Position numbers and translations under genes: made by a program
IMG/VR virus record: IMGVR_UViG_3300012988_000001
Coordinates: 1 to 64,000 of that record
Origin: a virus
Strand: one strand, 5' to 3'
Length of the DNA: 64,000 nucleotides
The notes under the pieces: generated by a model
Databases searched by the model: none
What the model saw: only the letters and a program-made list of their open reading frames with translations
What the model was told of the DNA's origin: nothing
Part shown: in pieces, positions 1-6,298 of the stretch
Layout of the letters: the number at the start of each line of letters is the position of its first letter
Numbering within the stretch: position 1 is the first letter of the stretch

Positions 1-295
1 AGAGATTCACGCAAAGGTTAACCGTAGCTCAAGCCGTTACAGTCACGAAAACACTGTAGGCGGCAGTGTAGAACTTGATTATAACATTGATTGGACTCCT
101 ACCCAAGAAGCGAACGCCGAACGGCTTGAAGAGTTTTTGACAGATACGATTCGCGACTTGTCACGCACTCTTTACCGCGAACTGGAAAAAGAGAATGATT
201 ATCAACAAAGCGATGAAGCACTTTGGGCTACTATCGAAGCGAACGAATACGATTTTAAAGTAAATCAGGATGGTGAAGTTTTGGGAATTGCATAA
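1..295 (+). CDS. Unknown protein, 5' end outside window
   Basis: Open from the window edge in frame 2 to a TAA at 293-295, giving 97 residues of a C-terminal part. The visible part is acidic, with a helical stretch around ERLEEFLTDTIRDLSRTLYR and a tail DEALWATIEANEYDF. The ...SDEA...I.ANEYEF... ending recurs in small phage and plasmid accessory proteins of unknown role (recollection, not a search). No catalytic motif is visible. The next gene has its own promoter directly after the stop. Confidence 0.75.
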   Translation, partial: EIHAKVNRSSSRYSHENTVGGSVELDYNIDWTPTQEANAERLEEFLTDTIRDLSRTLYRELEKENDYQQSDEALWATIEANEYDFKVNQDGEVLGIA

Positions 296-298
296 GAA

Positions 299-331
299 AG
301 TACTTGCATTACTCCCTGATAAGCGTATAAT
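299..331 (+). promoter_or_regulatory. Sigma-70-type early promoter, first of the AGTACT series
   Basis: AGTACT at 299-304 overlaps the -35 TTGCAT (304-309); 16-base spacer; -10 TATAAT at 326-331. The transcript would begin near 338 and carry a 5' hairpin (GGGGGAA/TTCCCCC, 342-360) just before the ribosome binding site of the gene at 381. This arrangement recurs through the first 18 kb. Confidence 0.85.
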
Positions 332-380
332 GATTTGCATAGGGGGAAACAACTTCCCCCGCTATTAAGAGAAACGAAAA

Positions 381-827
381 ATGACTATCTACTACCTGAC
401 TTTCAAAACTCCAGACGGCAACGTAACCGACGCGAACGTAACCGCAAACACTGTACATGAAGCAATGGCAGTACTGCAAGCCGAAGAGAAAGAAGCCGTG
501 ATCGTGTCGGTAGTAGATACTGACACAAATCTGGAAACGGTCATTGATCACTTCAATTTTTACAAAGGCCGCCCGTTACAAGACTGGTATCATATCGAGA
601 TTGAGACTCGCCAACTACCAGAAGAACAACAGCACTTTGAGTTAGGTACTAGCATTTGGGTTACTACCAGTAAGCAAGTATTTTTCTGTTCACGTATTCA
701 CGTTGAAAAGCGTATTAAGATCGGTGCAGACTCTTACAGTGGTCTGTTCACTACCAATGAGCTTATGAATTGTAATTATGTCAGTACTAGCATTTGCCAG
801 AAGATTGGCGGCAGTATCTGGGCGTAA
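381..827 (+). CDS. Unknown early protein, 148 aa
   Basis: Own promoter, leader hairpin and AAGAGAAACGAAAA before the ATG. The N-terminal 60 residues read as alternating beta strands and a helix (MTIYYLTFKTPDGNVTDANV), a pattern like small phage proteins that start with a converted-amino-acid strand. No known family or motif recognised. A strong hairpin terminator follows directly. Single-gene unit, presumably expressed immediately after infection. Confidence 0.85.
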   Translation: MTIYYLTFKTPDGNVTDANVTANTVHEAMAVLQAEEKEAVIVSVVDTDTNLETVIDHFNFYKGRPLQDWYHIEIETRQLPEEQQHFELGTSIWVTTSKQVFFCSRIHVEKRIKIGADSYSGLFTTNELMNCNYVSTSICQKIGGSIWA

Positions 828-835
828 CGATAACA

Positions 836-864
836 CAAGGGGAGGCAATGCTTCCCCTGTTTAT
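836..864 (+). terminator. Hairpin terminator, possibly bidirectional
   Basis: Stem AGGGGA-GC / GC-TTCCCCT followed by TGTTTATTTG on the plus strand. It ends the gene at 381-827. Read on the minus strand the same stem is followed by TTGTGTTATCG, so it may also end the minus-strand small RNA. Confidence 0.8.
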
Positions 865-925
865 TTGTACAGTACTAAATCCTATAGACGGACTGCTGCA
901 CCCTATGGGTTAGCTTGTTTTCATG
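836..925 (-). ncRNA. Small RNA of the CCCACAGGGTGC family, copy 1
   Basis: Minus-strand promoter: -35 TTGACA (955-960), 17-base spacer, -10 TATTAT (932-937), predicted start near 925. The transcript would carry the conserved core CCCATAGGGTGCAGCAGTCC (about 890-909), then CGTCTATA and AGTACT, and would run into the hairpin at 838-858. No ORF is conserved in it. It is one of nine such core copies in the first 18 kb; transcription itself is inferred. Confidence 0.65.
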
Positions 926-1137
926 AGATACATAATACAGGATTTGATCAGTACTGTCAACATCTTTTTCAAATGAATTTAAACGCTCTGTATCGCTCTA
1001 TAAGCCGTTCAACGAATAAGGCAAGCAAACATATTAGGGCAGTACTTTAAACGCGTTATAGGCTTGCTGGTGGCGTTATGCTTTAGTACTGAAATATAAG
1101 GAAAATGAAAAAAGATTGTCAATCTCTTAAAAAGTAC

Positions 1138-1166
1138 TTGACGGATGATCGCAGTACTGGCATAAT
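1138..1166 (+). promoter_or_regulatory. Sigma-70-type promoter, upstream of two
   Basis: -35 TTGACG (1138-1143), 17-base spacer containing AGTACT, -10 CATAAT (1161-1166). It fires into about 110 bases with no convincing gene (small hairpin CAGA/TCTG near 1225-1238) before a second promoter. It may make a leader RNA or simply boost the gene at 1358. Confidence 0.7.
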
Positions 1167-1278
1167 GTATCACATAGAGCGGCGGGACAGGTTAACTTCC
1201 CTAAGTAGACAGCCAGTAAGTCAGACGAAAATCTGGTGTCGCACTGAAAGAAAGATTGAAAAGAGTTTTAAAAAGTAC

Positions 1279-1307
1279 TTGACAAGCTGGTGGGAAATTG
1301 AGATAAT
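1279..1307 (+). promoter_or_regulatory. Sigma-70-type promoter for the 1358 gene
   Basis: AGTACT overlaps -35 TTGACA (1279-1284); 17-base spacer; -10 GATAAT (1302-1307). The leader ends in AAGAGGAAATATACA before the ATG. Confidence 0.85.
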
Positions 1308-1357
1308 GACCCCGTAGACAGCAAACAACCTAACTAAACCTTAAGAGGAAATATACA

Positions 1358-1954
1358 ATGACTACTACTAACAACGCAACCGAAGCACGTGTAACCCTGA
1401 AATCTGCTCTTGAAGCTGGCGACGTAAAAGGCTTGGGTGCAATCCTCGCTAAAATCGGTGGCGATAAAGACGGCGTATCAAAATTGGGCTTGACTTTCTC
1501 CCTCGCAGTAACGGCGGCGAAAGATGTACTCAAAGATCAGGCTAAACAGGCCGCCCTTAACGCAGAAGCCGCAGCGAAACGCCGCGAAGATAAAAAGGCA
1601 GCACGTCAGGCAGAGATCGAAGCACAGAACGCAGAGATCAAGGCAGAGAAAGAAAACATGATCAAGTTCCTCATGGACACCGTGAACGGCCTCGGCCTTG
1701 ACCTTGAAGCGGCAGAAGTAGCAGCACAGGCAGCCGTTGACAAAAAATACGGCGTAAGCGAAAAGGCTAAAAAGTACACCTTTACCCGCGTGGCAGTGGT
1801 TGTAGACGGTAAAGAATACGATATGCCAACGTCCGGTAACATGGTTCAAGTGCTTAAAGATGCCATGACCAAAGGCGGCTACGCAACACACAAAGACTTC
1901 ATTCTTGCACACGCTAAAAACGCAGAAGAAGCCGCAGCAGCTTTCGCTGAATAA
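1358..1954 (+). CDS. Coiled-coil protein with H-NS-like architecture
   Basis: 198 residues. Residues 60-105 are an Ala/Lys/Glu-rich coiled coil (AAAKRREDKKAARQAEIEAQ). The C-terminal 55 residues contain KYTF, then GKEYDMPTSGN, then VLKDAMTKGG and KDFIL. H-NS-type DNA-binding domains show the same order: K-Y-x-aromatic, a Gly-containing loop, an IKKAM helix, and D-F-L. The H-NS loop residues Q-G-R are not present (TSGN instead), so DNA contact through that loop is doubtful. Inference: an H-NS-like oligomer or H-NS mimic acting on the host nucleoid. Base composition is more GC-rich than its neighbours. It has two stacked promoters and a strong terminator, so it is probably abundant. Confidence 0.85.
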   Translation: MTTTNNATEARVTLKSALEAGDVKGLGAILAKIGGDKDGVSKLGLTFSLAVTAAKDVLKDQAKQAALNAEAAAKRREDKKAARQAEIEAQNAEIKAEKENMIKFLMDTVNGLGLDLEAAEVAAQAAVDKKYGVSEKAKKYTFTRVAVVVDGKEYDMPTSGNMVQVLKDAMTKGGYATHKDFILAHAKNAEEAAAAFAE

Positions 1955-1972
1955 GTCAAGTAATTAAAACTA

Positions 1973-2003
1973 AAAGCCTCGCATAATGTGGGGCTTTTTT
2001 TAT
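1973..2003 (+). terminator. Rho-independent terminator
   Basis: Stem AAAGCCTCGCAT/ATGTGGGGCTTT with a run of T residues. Ends the H-NS-like gene. Confidence 0.9.
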
Positions 2004-2025
2004 TATAAAAGATTGTAGAAAGTAC

Positions 2026-2053
2026 TTGCAATACTTTTCTAGTACTGTATAAT
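2026..2053 (+). promoter_or_regulatory. Early promoter with paired AGTACT
   Basis: AGTACT at 2021 and 2041; -35 TTGCAA (2026-2031); -10 TATAAT (2048-2053). Leader hairpin of GGGGAA/TTCCCC type precedes the start at 2101. Confidence 0.85.
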
Positions 2054-2100
2054 GGTTTGCATAGGGGGAAACAACTTCCCCACTAATTAAGGAAAGAATC

Positions 2101-2466
2101 ATGACACCTTTACAACTGATGGCTGACTCTTATATCACGGCGATGCATTGGGCTAGTACTGATGAAAATGGTGATCCACTCGACAACTACCCTACAGCAG
2201 CAGAGGCAAAAGATATTGCGGCAACTACCTGCAATAACTTCCTGAAAGTCCACGGTGATGATCTATCAATCGTAATGGGGTTACATCCTCATTATGGTTA
2301 TGAGCAAGCGGGGCATGATTTGTTTTTGACTCGCGAAGGTCATGGGGCTGGTTTCTGGGATCGTGATCTTGGTCACTATGGGGACGTGTTTACAAAGTAC
2401 TGTCAATCTATTGGTACGGCTGATCCGTATGTGGGCGATGATGGTTTTGTTTACGTTAATGTTTAA
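2101..2466 (+). CDS. Conserved phage protein with HGAGFWDR motif, 121 aa
   Basis: Start chosen by AAGGAAAGAATC before the ATG. The segment QAGHDLFLTREGHGAGFWDR (about residues 70-89) followed by a Y-V-G-D-D-G tail matches a family that I recall in many phage genomes (H-D-[FL]-x-L-T-R-x-G-H-G-A-G-F-W-D-R). Its function is unknown to me. The histidines and aspartates look conserved enough to be functional. Single-gene early unit. Confidence 0.88.
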   Translation: MTPLQLMADSYITAMHWASTDENGDPLDNYPTAAEAKDIAATTCNNFLKVHGDDLSIVMGLHPHYGYEQAGHDLFLTREGHGAGFWDRDLGHYGDVFTKYCQSIGTADPYVGDDGFVYVNV

Positions 2467-2472
2467 AAGTAC

Positions 2473-2500
2473 TTGCATTACTTCTTAAGTACTGTATAAT
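2473..2500 (+). promoter_or_regulatory. Early promoter with paired AGTACT
   Basis: -35 TTGCAT (2473-2478), -10 TATAAT (2495-2500), AGTACT overlapping the -35 and touching the -10, 20 bases apart. Leader hairpin GGGGGAA/TTCCCCC at about 2511-2529. Confidence 0.87.
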
Positions 2501-2548
2501 GATTTGCATAGGGGGAAACATCTTCCCCCATTAATTAAGGAAATGAAA

Positions 2549-2767
2549 ATGGATCTGAATATCAAGATCAACCTCACAGTGAAACAAGTCAATGGTGATG
2601 AAGTTCTCCCACACCACGTAGACGGCCTGCGAGAAAATGCCATTGCTTATATTCTGGAAATGGTTAGCGATGATTGCCGTGAAGGGGAATTTAATGAAGT
2701 AATGGAAAACATCTGTGATGATGAAGAAACAGAATATCGCGGGTACTGGTCGGTTGTAGAGGAATAA
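2549..2767 (+). CDS. Small early protein ending in YRGYWSV, 72 aa
   Basis: The ATG at 2549 is preferred over the in-frame ATGs at 2504 and 2543 because TTAAGGA lies 7 bases upstream. Acidic. The C-terminus (ETEYRGYWSVVEE) and the central helix resemble the product at 11064-11303 (TSYSGWWSVSKED), so the two are probably paralogs. Function unknown. It is followed three bases later by the TraR-like gene. Confidence 0.82.
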   Translation: MDLNIKINLTVKQVNGDEVLPHHVDGLRENAIAYILEMVSDDCREGEFNEVMENICDDEETEYRGYWSVVEE

Positions 2768-2769
2768 TC

Positions 2770-3030
2770 GTGGCTGTCGGATTTGCTAAAGACGGGGCAG
2801 AACAAAACGAGATTATAGCGGTCGTGGAGGCCGCTGTAAGCCACGCAAGGAATCAGCTAGGGGATAACACTACCCCATCGCTTACGCATTGCCTAGACTG
2901 TTCTAAGGCCATTCCTGAGCGTAGGCGTGAAGCTGTTAAGGGTTGCAAATATTGTATTGATTGTCAAGCTGAGTATGATACAATATTCAAACGCAATCCA
3001 CGTAACTGCTGGCACAGGAGTATGAGATGA
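2770..3030 (+). CDS. TraR/DksA-type C4 zinc-finger protein
   Basis: 86 residues from a GTG start with GAGG 8-10 bases upstream. Cysteines C41-x2-C44 and C62-x2-C65, in HCLDCSKAIPERRR and GCKYCIDCQ, match the four-cysteine finger of TraR/DksA. Known members bind the RNA polymerase secondary channel and mimic DksA plus ppGpp; the short length fits phage/plasmid TraR rather than DksA. Inference: alters host promoter choice early in infection. Cotranscribed with the gene at 2549. Confidence 0.85.
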   Translation: MAVGFAKDGAEQNEIIAVVEAAVSHARNQLGDNTTPSLTHCLDCSKAIPERRREAVKGCKYCIDCQAEYDTIFKRNPRNCWHRSMR

Positions 3031-3131
3031 TCTTTAAGTATAACATGGGTTGCTGTTCGCGTCAAGGGTTTTATGCAGTATATTCTGACGGGGTAAACTA
3101 TCGTTATCGGTTTGTCAAGTACTTTATGTAG
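3027..3131 (+). CDS. Micro-protein, 34 aa
   Basis: ATGA overlap with the TraR-like gene and GGAG 9-12 bases upstream. Encodes a 34-residue Tyr-rich basic peptide (MIFKYNMGCCSRQGF...), too short for most gene callers. Its stop sits in the terminator. Possibly the third gene of the operon. Function unknown. Confidence 0.5.
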   Translation: MIFKYNMGCCSRQGFYAVYSDGVNYRYRFVKYFM

Positions 3132-3153
3132 GGGAGAGATCCCCTGTTTATTT
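3129..3153 (+). terminator. Hairpin terminator
   Basis: Stem AGGGGA/TCCCCT followed by GTTTATTTGT on plus. Same layout as at 836 and 9948: plus-strand operon end abutting a minus-strand small RNA. Confidence 0.75.
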
Positions 3154-3211
3154 GTACAGTACTAAATCATAAGGACGGACTGCTGCACCCTGTGGGCCTG
3201 TTTTTGTCTAT
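3129..3211 (-). ncRNA. Small RNA of the CCCACAGGGTGC family, copy 2
   Basis: Minus-strand promoter -35 TTGACA (3241-3246), 17-base spacer with AGTACT, -10 CATAAT (3218-3223), start near 3211. Core CCCACAGGGTGCAGCAGTCC (about 3177-3196), then CGTCC and TTAGTACTG as in copy 1. On minus the hairpin is not followed by T residues, so the 3' end is uncertain. Confidence 0.65.
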
Positions 3212-3281
3212 GCGTGTATTATGCCAGTACTCCACCAGCTTGTCAACATCTTTTTTTCTGAATATTATTTGAAGAAAGTAC

Positions 3282-3309
3282 TTGCATTACTTTTGCAGTA
3301 CTGTATAAT
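3282..3309 (+). promoter_or_regulatory. Early promoter with paired AGTACT
   Basis: -35 TTGCAT (3282-3287), -10 TATAAT (3304-3309), AGTACT at both elements. Leader without G/C hairpin, ending GAGAGGAAAGCAAA. Confidence 0.86.
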
Positions 3310-3339
3310 ACTTACATCAACCACAGAGAGGAAAGCAAA

Positions 3340-3561
3340 ATGACTAAGTACCTGATGGAAGTTTTTACTACTGAAAACGTAGCAACCAATGTAAAGCGTT
3401 ATTACAAGGTTGTTTGTGGTGTAGGCCGCAGAATCAGTAAGGCAGACTATCAGAAGCTGGAAGATAACGCGGAGGGGGCTTGCTGCTTTAGTACTGTAAA
3501 CACGAAAACCCATATTAAGCAATACAAAACTTTAGAGTTCTATACTGATTTAGTTTTGTAA
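3340..3561 (+). CDS. Unknown early protein, 73 aa
   Basis: Strong AGAGGAAAG ribosome site. Sequence starts with a strand-forming MTKYLMEVFTTENV and is mildly basic, with Cys at 46-60. No family recognised. The stop codon lies immediately before the -35 region of the next promoter, so the unit is monocistronic. Confidence 0.83.
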   Translation: MTKYLMEVFTTENVATNVKRYYKVVCGVGRRISKADYQKLEDNAEGACCFSTVNTKTHIKQYKTLEFYTDLVL

Positions 3562-3567
3562 AAGTAC

Positions 3568-3595
3568 TTGCATTACTTCTTAAGTACTGTATAAT
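3568..3595 (+). promoter_or_regulatory. Early promoter with paired AGTACT
   Basis: -35 TTGCAT (3568-3573), -10 TATAAT (3590-3595). Leader hairpin GGGGGAA/TTCCCCC at about 3606-3623. Confidence 0.87.
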
Positions 3596-3642
3596 GATTT
3601 GCATAGGGGGAACAACTTCCCCCACTAATTAAGGAAACGAAA

Positions 3643-3867
3643 ATGGCACTTATCAAGATTATCGAATCAAACGTAGCAGGTCAAGAAAGCACTTTCATTG
3701 AATATGATACTGATTCGTTTGACGAACGTTATGCGGTGCAATACGGTGGATCTGGTATCACGTTCAATGGCACAAAGGAAGGTTGGAAATGTGCGGTTGA
3801 AGATTATTTGTCAAACGTTAAACACCAATTAGAAAGTGCCGCACAAGAAGGTGGCTACCTCGCATAA
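3643..3867 (+). CDS. Unknown early protein, 74 aa
   Basis: Start preceded by TTAAGGAAACGAAA. Short acidic protein with a beta-rich first half (MALIKIIESNVAG) and a C-terminal helix (CAVEDYLSNVKHQLESAAQE). No recognised family. Confidence 0.83.
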   Translation: MALIKIIESNVAGQESTFIEYDTDSFDERYAVQYGGSGITFNGTKEGWKCAVEDYLSNVKHQLESAAQEGGYLA

Positions 3868-3883
3868 AGTTTTACTCCAGTAC

Positions 3884-3912
3884 TTGACATACTAATCGAG
3901 TACTGGCATAAT
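3884..3912 (+). promoter_or_regulatory. Early promoter, TTGACA type
   Basis: AGTACT, then -35 TTGACA (3884-3889), 17-base spacer ending in AGTACTGG, -10 CATAAT (3907-3912). Confidence 0.85.
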
Positions 3913-3948
3913 GACTTTATCGAAACGAAACACTATTAAGGAATTATC

Positions 3949-4242
3949 ATGGCTAAGTATTGCAGAGAGTGCGGCGGGTTGTGTGTAGTAGATGATTTTG
4001 GTGTATCGAATCATATCTATGAAAACGGTGATATTCACCACGTGCTGGATGGTGATCATGTGGCTATCCCTGAGATGGAAGAAACATTGATCAATGAGGA
4101 AGTTTTCGACTTCTGCAAAGATCATTATGAATGTTTCAACGCATACCCTACTGAGTGCGAATTGTCAAACGGTGATGTTTATTCTTTTGCCGAAATGATG
4201 AAAGTACTTTCAGAGGAACAAAAGCAAGAAATTGAAAAATAG
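3949..4242 (+). CDS. Unknown acidic protein with N-terminal CxxC
   Basis: 97 residues, ribosome site TTAAGGAATTATC. The N-terminus YCRECGGLCVV has CxxC plus a third Cys, a possible partial metal site with His at 18, 26 and 27. The rest is acidic. No known family. Stop overlaps the next promoter region. Confidence 0.83.
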   Translation: MAKYCRECGGLCVVDDFGVSNHIYENGDIHHVLDGDHVAIPEMEETLINEEVFDFCKDHYECFNAYPTECELSNGDVYSFAEMMKVLSEEQKQEIEK

Positions 4243-4245
4243 TAC

Positions 4246-4273
4246 TTGCATTACTTTCTGATTACTGTATAAT
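4246..4273 (+). promoter_or_regulatory. Early promoter
   Basis: -35 TTGCAT (4246-4251), -10 TATAAT (4268-4273). The second AGTACT is degraded to ATTACT. Leader hairpin GGGGGAA/TTCCCCC follows. Confidence 0.86.
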
Positions 4274-4323
4274 GTTTTGCATAGGGGGAAACATCTTCCC
4301 CCATTAATTAAGAGAATAATATC

Positions 4324-4704
4324 ATGGCTAACCAAATCACTCCAGCACAGATCTTTAACAAGTACGAAATTCAGATTGTACTGGTAGAGTATGTTCCATC
4401 CTATGGATGGTCTGACGCTTGCGTAGCCGAAGATGTAGCCGATGCAAAGCGTATCATTAAAGAGTATGCCGCAGAAGGTATCAGCCTGAAAAGTGTTCGC
4501 CGCTGGGTGCTTAACAAAGATGCGTTTCTCTGTCAAGCCCTGTTGAACTTCTGCCGTGACTACTATCGCCGTACTGGTGGACTTTGGCCTAATGAGGTTG
4601 AAGTACTGAAAGCTAACGGGGTGAAGAAATTCACCTTGACTTTGAAAGAAATCGAAGAAGTACTGGGTAATGATTGCCGTTTAGTTACTTCTCAGGCAGT
4701 ATAA
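4324..4704 (+). CDS. Unknown early protein, 126 aa
   Basis: Start supported by TTAAGAGAATAATATC. Mixed alpha/beta protein; the middle (KDAFLCQALLNFCRDYYRRT) is an amphipathic helix with two Cys. No recognised domain. Monocistronic. Confidence 0.84.
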   Translation: MANQITPAQIFNKYEIQIVLVEYVPSYGWSDACVAEDVADAKRIIKEYAAEGISLKSVRRWVLNKDAFLCQALLNFCRDYYRRTGGLWPNEVEVLKANGVKKFTLTLKEIEEVLGNDCRLVTSQAV

Positions 4705-4711
4705 AAAGTAC

Positions 4712-4739
4712 TTGACACTATACGGGGATATGATATTAT
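4712..4739 (+). promoter_or_regulatory. Promoter with -10 inside an inverted repeat
   Basis: -35 TTGACA (4712-4717), 16-base spacer, -10 TATTAT (4734-4739). GGGGATAT and ATATCCCC flank the -10, a possible operator. Similar palindromes lie at the promoters before 9311, 10760 and 15114. Confidence 0.8.
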
Positions 4740-4769
4740 ATCCCCATCTTAAGCAAAGAAGGTAATACA

Positions 4770-4961
4770 ATGTCTAGAATCTCAAACGCCGCCTTAGATG
4801 CTTTCGCACTGAAAGTAATGGCTGTTAGTACTAACAAGTCATGGGGTACTGATCAGTTTAAACGTCTGGTAATTTGTGCGGGTAACGGCATGACTGTAGA
4901 AGAAACCGCCAAAGAAATCGATGCAATGACTATTGACAAAGATCAGGATAATGGACTATAA
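4770..4961 (+). CDS. Unknown early protein, 63 aa
   Basis: AAGAAGGTAATACA before the ATG. Entirely helical in appearance, Ala-rich first half (NAALDAFALKVMAV). First gene of a three-gene unit with 4951 and 5142. No recognised family. Confidence 0.82.
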   Translation: MSRISNAALDAFALKVMAVSTNKSWGTDQFKRLVICAGNGMTVEETAKEIDAMTIDKDQDNGL

Positions 4962-5142
4962 TAAGGTTAACAAGCGAGTACTGGAGTTATCAAGGAAAGC
5001 ACGTAAAGAGTACACCTTAGATCGTTCAATTAGCAACTATCATTTAATGCAAGGTGATAAGTTTATTGTTATTGACGAACCGCTGGAAGTAGTGTATATT
5101 GTAGTTAATGCGATGATTCGCGACAAAACGAGGATTAAGTAA
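4951..5142 (+). CDS. Unknown basic protein, 63 aa
   Basis: Start at MDYNKVNKR overlaps the previous gene by 11 bases; an in-frame ATG at 4933 is the alternative, and neither has an ideal ribosome site (AGGA is only 2 bases from 4951). Basic N-terminal half (VLELSRKARKEY) and a strand-rich second half. Linked to the next gene by a TAATG junction. Confidence 0.72.
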   Translation: MDYNKVNKRVLELSRKARKEYTLDRSISNYHLMQGDKFIVIDEPLEVVYIVVNAMIRDKTRIK

Positions 5143-5390
5143 TGCGTACTATCTTTGACCTGCAAGACAAAGGAACTATGGCACGTAGATCAATGGTTAC
5201 TGTAGGCGGGAAACAACACTGGAGCGGTTATGTATGCTTCATTGTTGGCGGGAAAATGTATGAGCGGGTAGTATACCACAAAGAGCTTAATTACATTCTT
5301 TTCCGTAAAGAAGTGATCGCTATCGAACCAGAAGCCCTCAAACCGATTGCAGGGGCTTGGAATAAAGAATCGCTGAATGTATCAGCTTAG
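5142..5390 (+). CDS. Unknown early protein, 82 aa
   Basis: TAATG junction with the previous gene; GAGGATTAAGTA ribosome site. Beta-rich with YVCFIVGGKMYERVVYH. No known family. Ends the 4770-5390 operon at a GC hairpin. Confidence 0.82.
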   Translation: MRTIFDLQDKGTMARRSMVTVGGKQHWSGYVCFIVGGKMYERVVYHKELNYILFRKEVIAIEPEALKPIAGAWNKESLNVSA

Positions 5391-5397
5391 TTAATTA

Positions 5398-5420
5398 AAG
5401 GCCGCACAGAGCGGCCTATC
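5398..5420 (+). terminator. GC hairpin after operon
   Basis: Stem AGGCCGC/GCGGCCT with loop ACAGA. No T-run follows, so it may be a weak terminator or an mRNA 3' stabiliser. Confidence 0.5.
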
Positions 5421-5440
5421 GCTCATATGGGGGTATTATA

Positions 5441-5584
5441 ATGAATCCACGCAACATATTAATCAAACCACCAGCAACAAAGGCAGAACGGGCAGAACGC
5501 CGACGCAACCGCATGAAGTCACTTGTAAAGGCTGGCTATTCACGTTCACACGCTTTCAAACTTGCAAAGGAAGAAATAAAATGA
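5441..5584 (+). CDS. Small basic protein, 47 aa
   Basis: ATG at 5441 after GGGGGTATTATA. Contains KAERAERRRNRMKSLVKAG, strongly Arg/Lys-rich, then SRSHAFKLAKEEIK. Candidate nucleic-acid or polymerase-binding micro-protein. ATGA overlap with the next gene supports it being translated. Function unknown. Confidence 0.65.
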   Translation: MNPRNILIKPPATKAERAERRRNRMKSLVKAGYSRSHAFKLAKEEIK

Positions 5585-5778
5585 AACTTTGTCAAGTACT
5601 GGACGAGATTGAAAATATTGTTGACAGAAAACAACAATATGATACACTGTTATCAAGAAGTCAGGCAAATGAAGTTGAAAGGCAACGGATAGAAGGGGCA
5701 GAATGTGAATCGTTATACGCAACCGCAGCACAGGGGAATAAGTACAGCAGCACAACGTCGCAAGCCAGCAAAGACTAA
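5581..5778 (+). CDS. Unknown protein, 65 aa
   Basis: Begins in an ATGA overlap, AAAGGAAGAAATAA upstream. Predicted helical (VLDEIENIVDRKQQYDTLLS). Its last 74 bases overlap the gene at 5705, so one of the two ends may be wrong; the C-terminal Ser/Thr-rich part looks like out-of-frame sequence. Confidence 0.6.
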   Translation: MKLCQVLDEIENIVDRKQQYDTLLSRSQANEVERQRIEGAECESLYATAAQGNKYSSTTSQASKD

Positions 5779-6007
5779 ACACAGAAAGTACTTAAGAGAA
5801 CCCGTTCCCGTAGATACTAGCTGGCTGATGGATTATGACGTACAGCATATGTATTTGAATGGGGGATGGTCATTTGGTAACGGTATGATCTGGGGTAGTA
5901 CTGGCAGTGGTAAGAGTAATATCGGTGCAATGTATTTTAGTAAATTGAATGGCTGGACTTCTGCCGCCCCGAAAAAAGATTTTGAATCCCCGTTCAAAAA
6001 GGCTTGA
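5705..6007 (+). CDS. Small protein with a Walker A-like loop, 100 aa
   Basis: GTG start with AAGGGG 7-8 bases upstream. Basic N-terminus (AAQRRKPAKTKHRKY). GSTGSGKSN near residues 65-73 fits the Walker A pattern GxxxxGK[ST], but there is no room for Walker B or a full P-loop fold. The loop is encoded by AGTACT-rich DNA, so the match could be fortuitous. Stop overlaps the promoter of the following small RNA. Confidence 0.6.
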   Translation: MNRYTQPQHRGISTAAQRRKPAKTKHRKYLREPVPVDTSWLMDYDVQHMYLNGGWSFGNGMIWGSTGSGKSNIGAMYFSKLNGWTSAAPKKDFESPFKKA

Positions 6008-6032
6008 CACAATACCGGCTTAGTGAGATAAT
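6004..6032 (+). promoter_or_regulatory. Promoter of plus-strand small RNA
   Basis: -35 TTGACA (6004-6009), 17-base spacer, -10 GATAAT (6027-6032). The stop of the preceding gene is the TGA inside the -35. Confidence 0.8.
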
Positions 6033-6038
6033 ACTTAC

Positions 6039-6115
6039 AAGCCGGAACAAAGGCACATACCCACAGGGTGCGGAAAAGTATTCAGTACTTGAGAATGATA
6101 ATCATTTACATCAAC
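6039..6115 (+). ncRNA. Small RNA of the CCCACAGGGTGC family, copy 3
   Basis: Core CCCACAGGGTGC at 6060-6071, about 21 bases after the predicted start. The 3' half of the motif is diverged (GGAAAAGTATTC), then CAGTACTTG. Transcribed towards copy 4 on the opposite strand; the two cores form an inverted repeat about 70 bases apart. Extent is inferred. Confidence 0.55.
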
Positions 6116-6153
6116 AGACGGATTCCTGCACCCTGTGGGCTAGTTGTTTTCAT
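6085..6153 (-). ncRNA. Small RNA of the CCCACAGGGTGC family, copy 4
   Basis: Minus-strand promoter -35 TTGACA (6183-6188), 17-base spacer containing AGTACT, -10 CATGAT (6160-6165), start near 6153. Core CCCACAGGGTGCAGGAATCC then CGTCTG. Converges on copy 3; a short palindrome AATGATAATCATT (about 6094-6106) lies between the two cores. Confidence 0.6.
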
Positions 6154-6222
6154 GGCTTTATCATGCCAGTACTGGATAGGTTTGTCAACTACTTTTTAAT
6201 GAAAAGAATTTGAAAATAATGC

Positions 6223-6250
6223 TTGCAGTACTTTTAAATTAGCGTATAAT
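6223..6250 (+). promoter_or_regulatory. Early promoter
   Basis: -35 TTGCAG (6223-6228), -10 TATAAT (6245-6250). Leader hairpin GGGA-GA/TCTTTCCC weak version. Confidence 0.82.
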
Positions 6251-6298
6251 GTTTTGCATAGGGAGAGATAATCTTTCCCACTAATTAAGGAAATGAAA

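Noticed and set aside
778-1050. Plus-strand open frame of 90 codons
   Set aside because: Covers the terminator and the whole minus-strand small RNA with its promoter; no ribosome site, random-looking composition.
1105-1317. Plus-strand open frame of 70 codons with AAGGAAA upstream
   Set aside because: Contains two promoters in frame; its repeated KKYLT is just the AAAAAGTACTTGAC promoter motif translated.
1478-1912. Long minus-strand frames opposite the 1358 gene
   Set aside because: Mirror of a codon-biased GC-rich gene; Cys/Phe/Val-rich shadow without start signals.
6090-6110. Fur-box-like GATAATCATT between convergent small RNAs
   Set aside because: Only a short palindrome, not a full Fur site, and no promoter geometry that would make it an operator.
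6004-6213. TTG-initiated open frame
   Set aside because: Begins in a -35 element and spans both convergent small RNAs.
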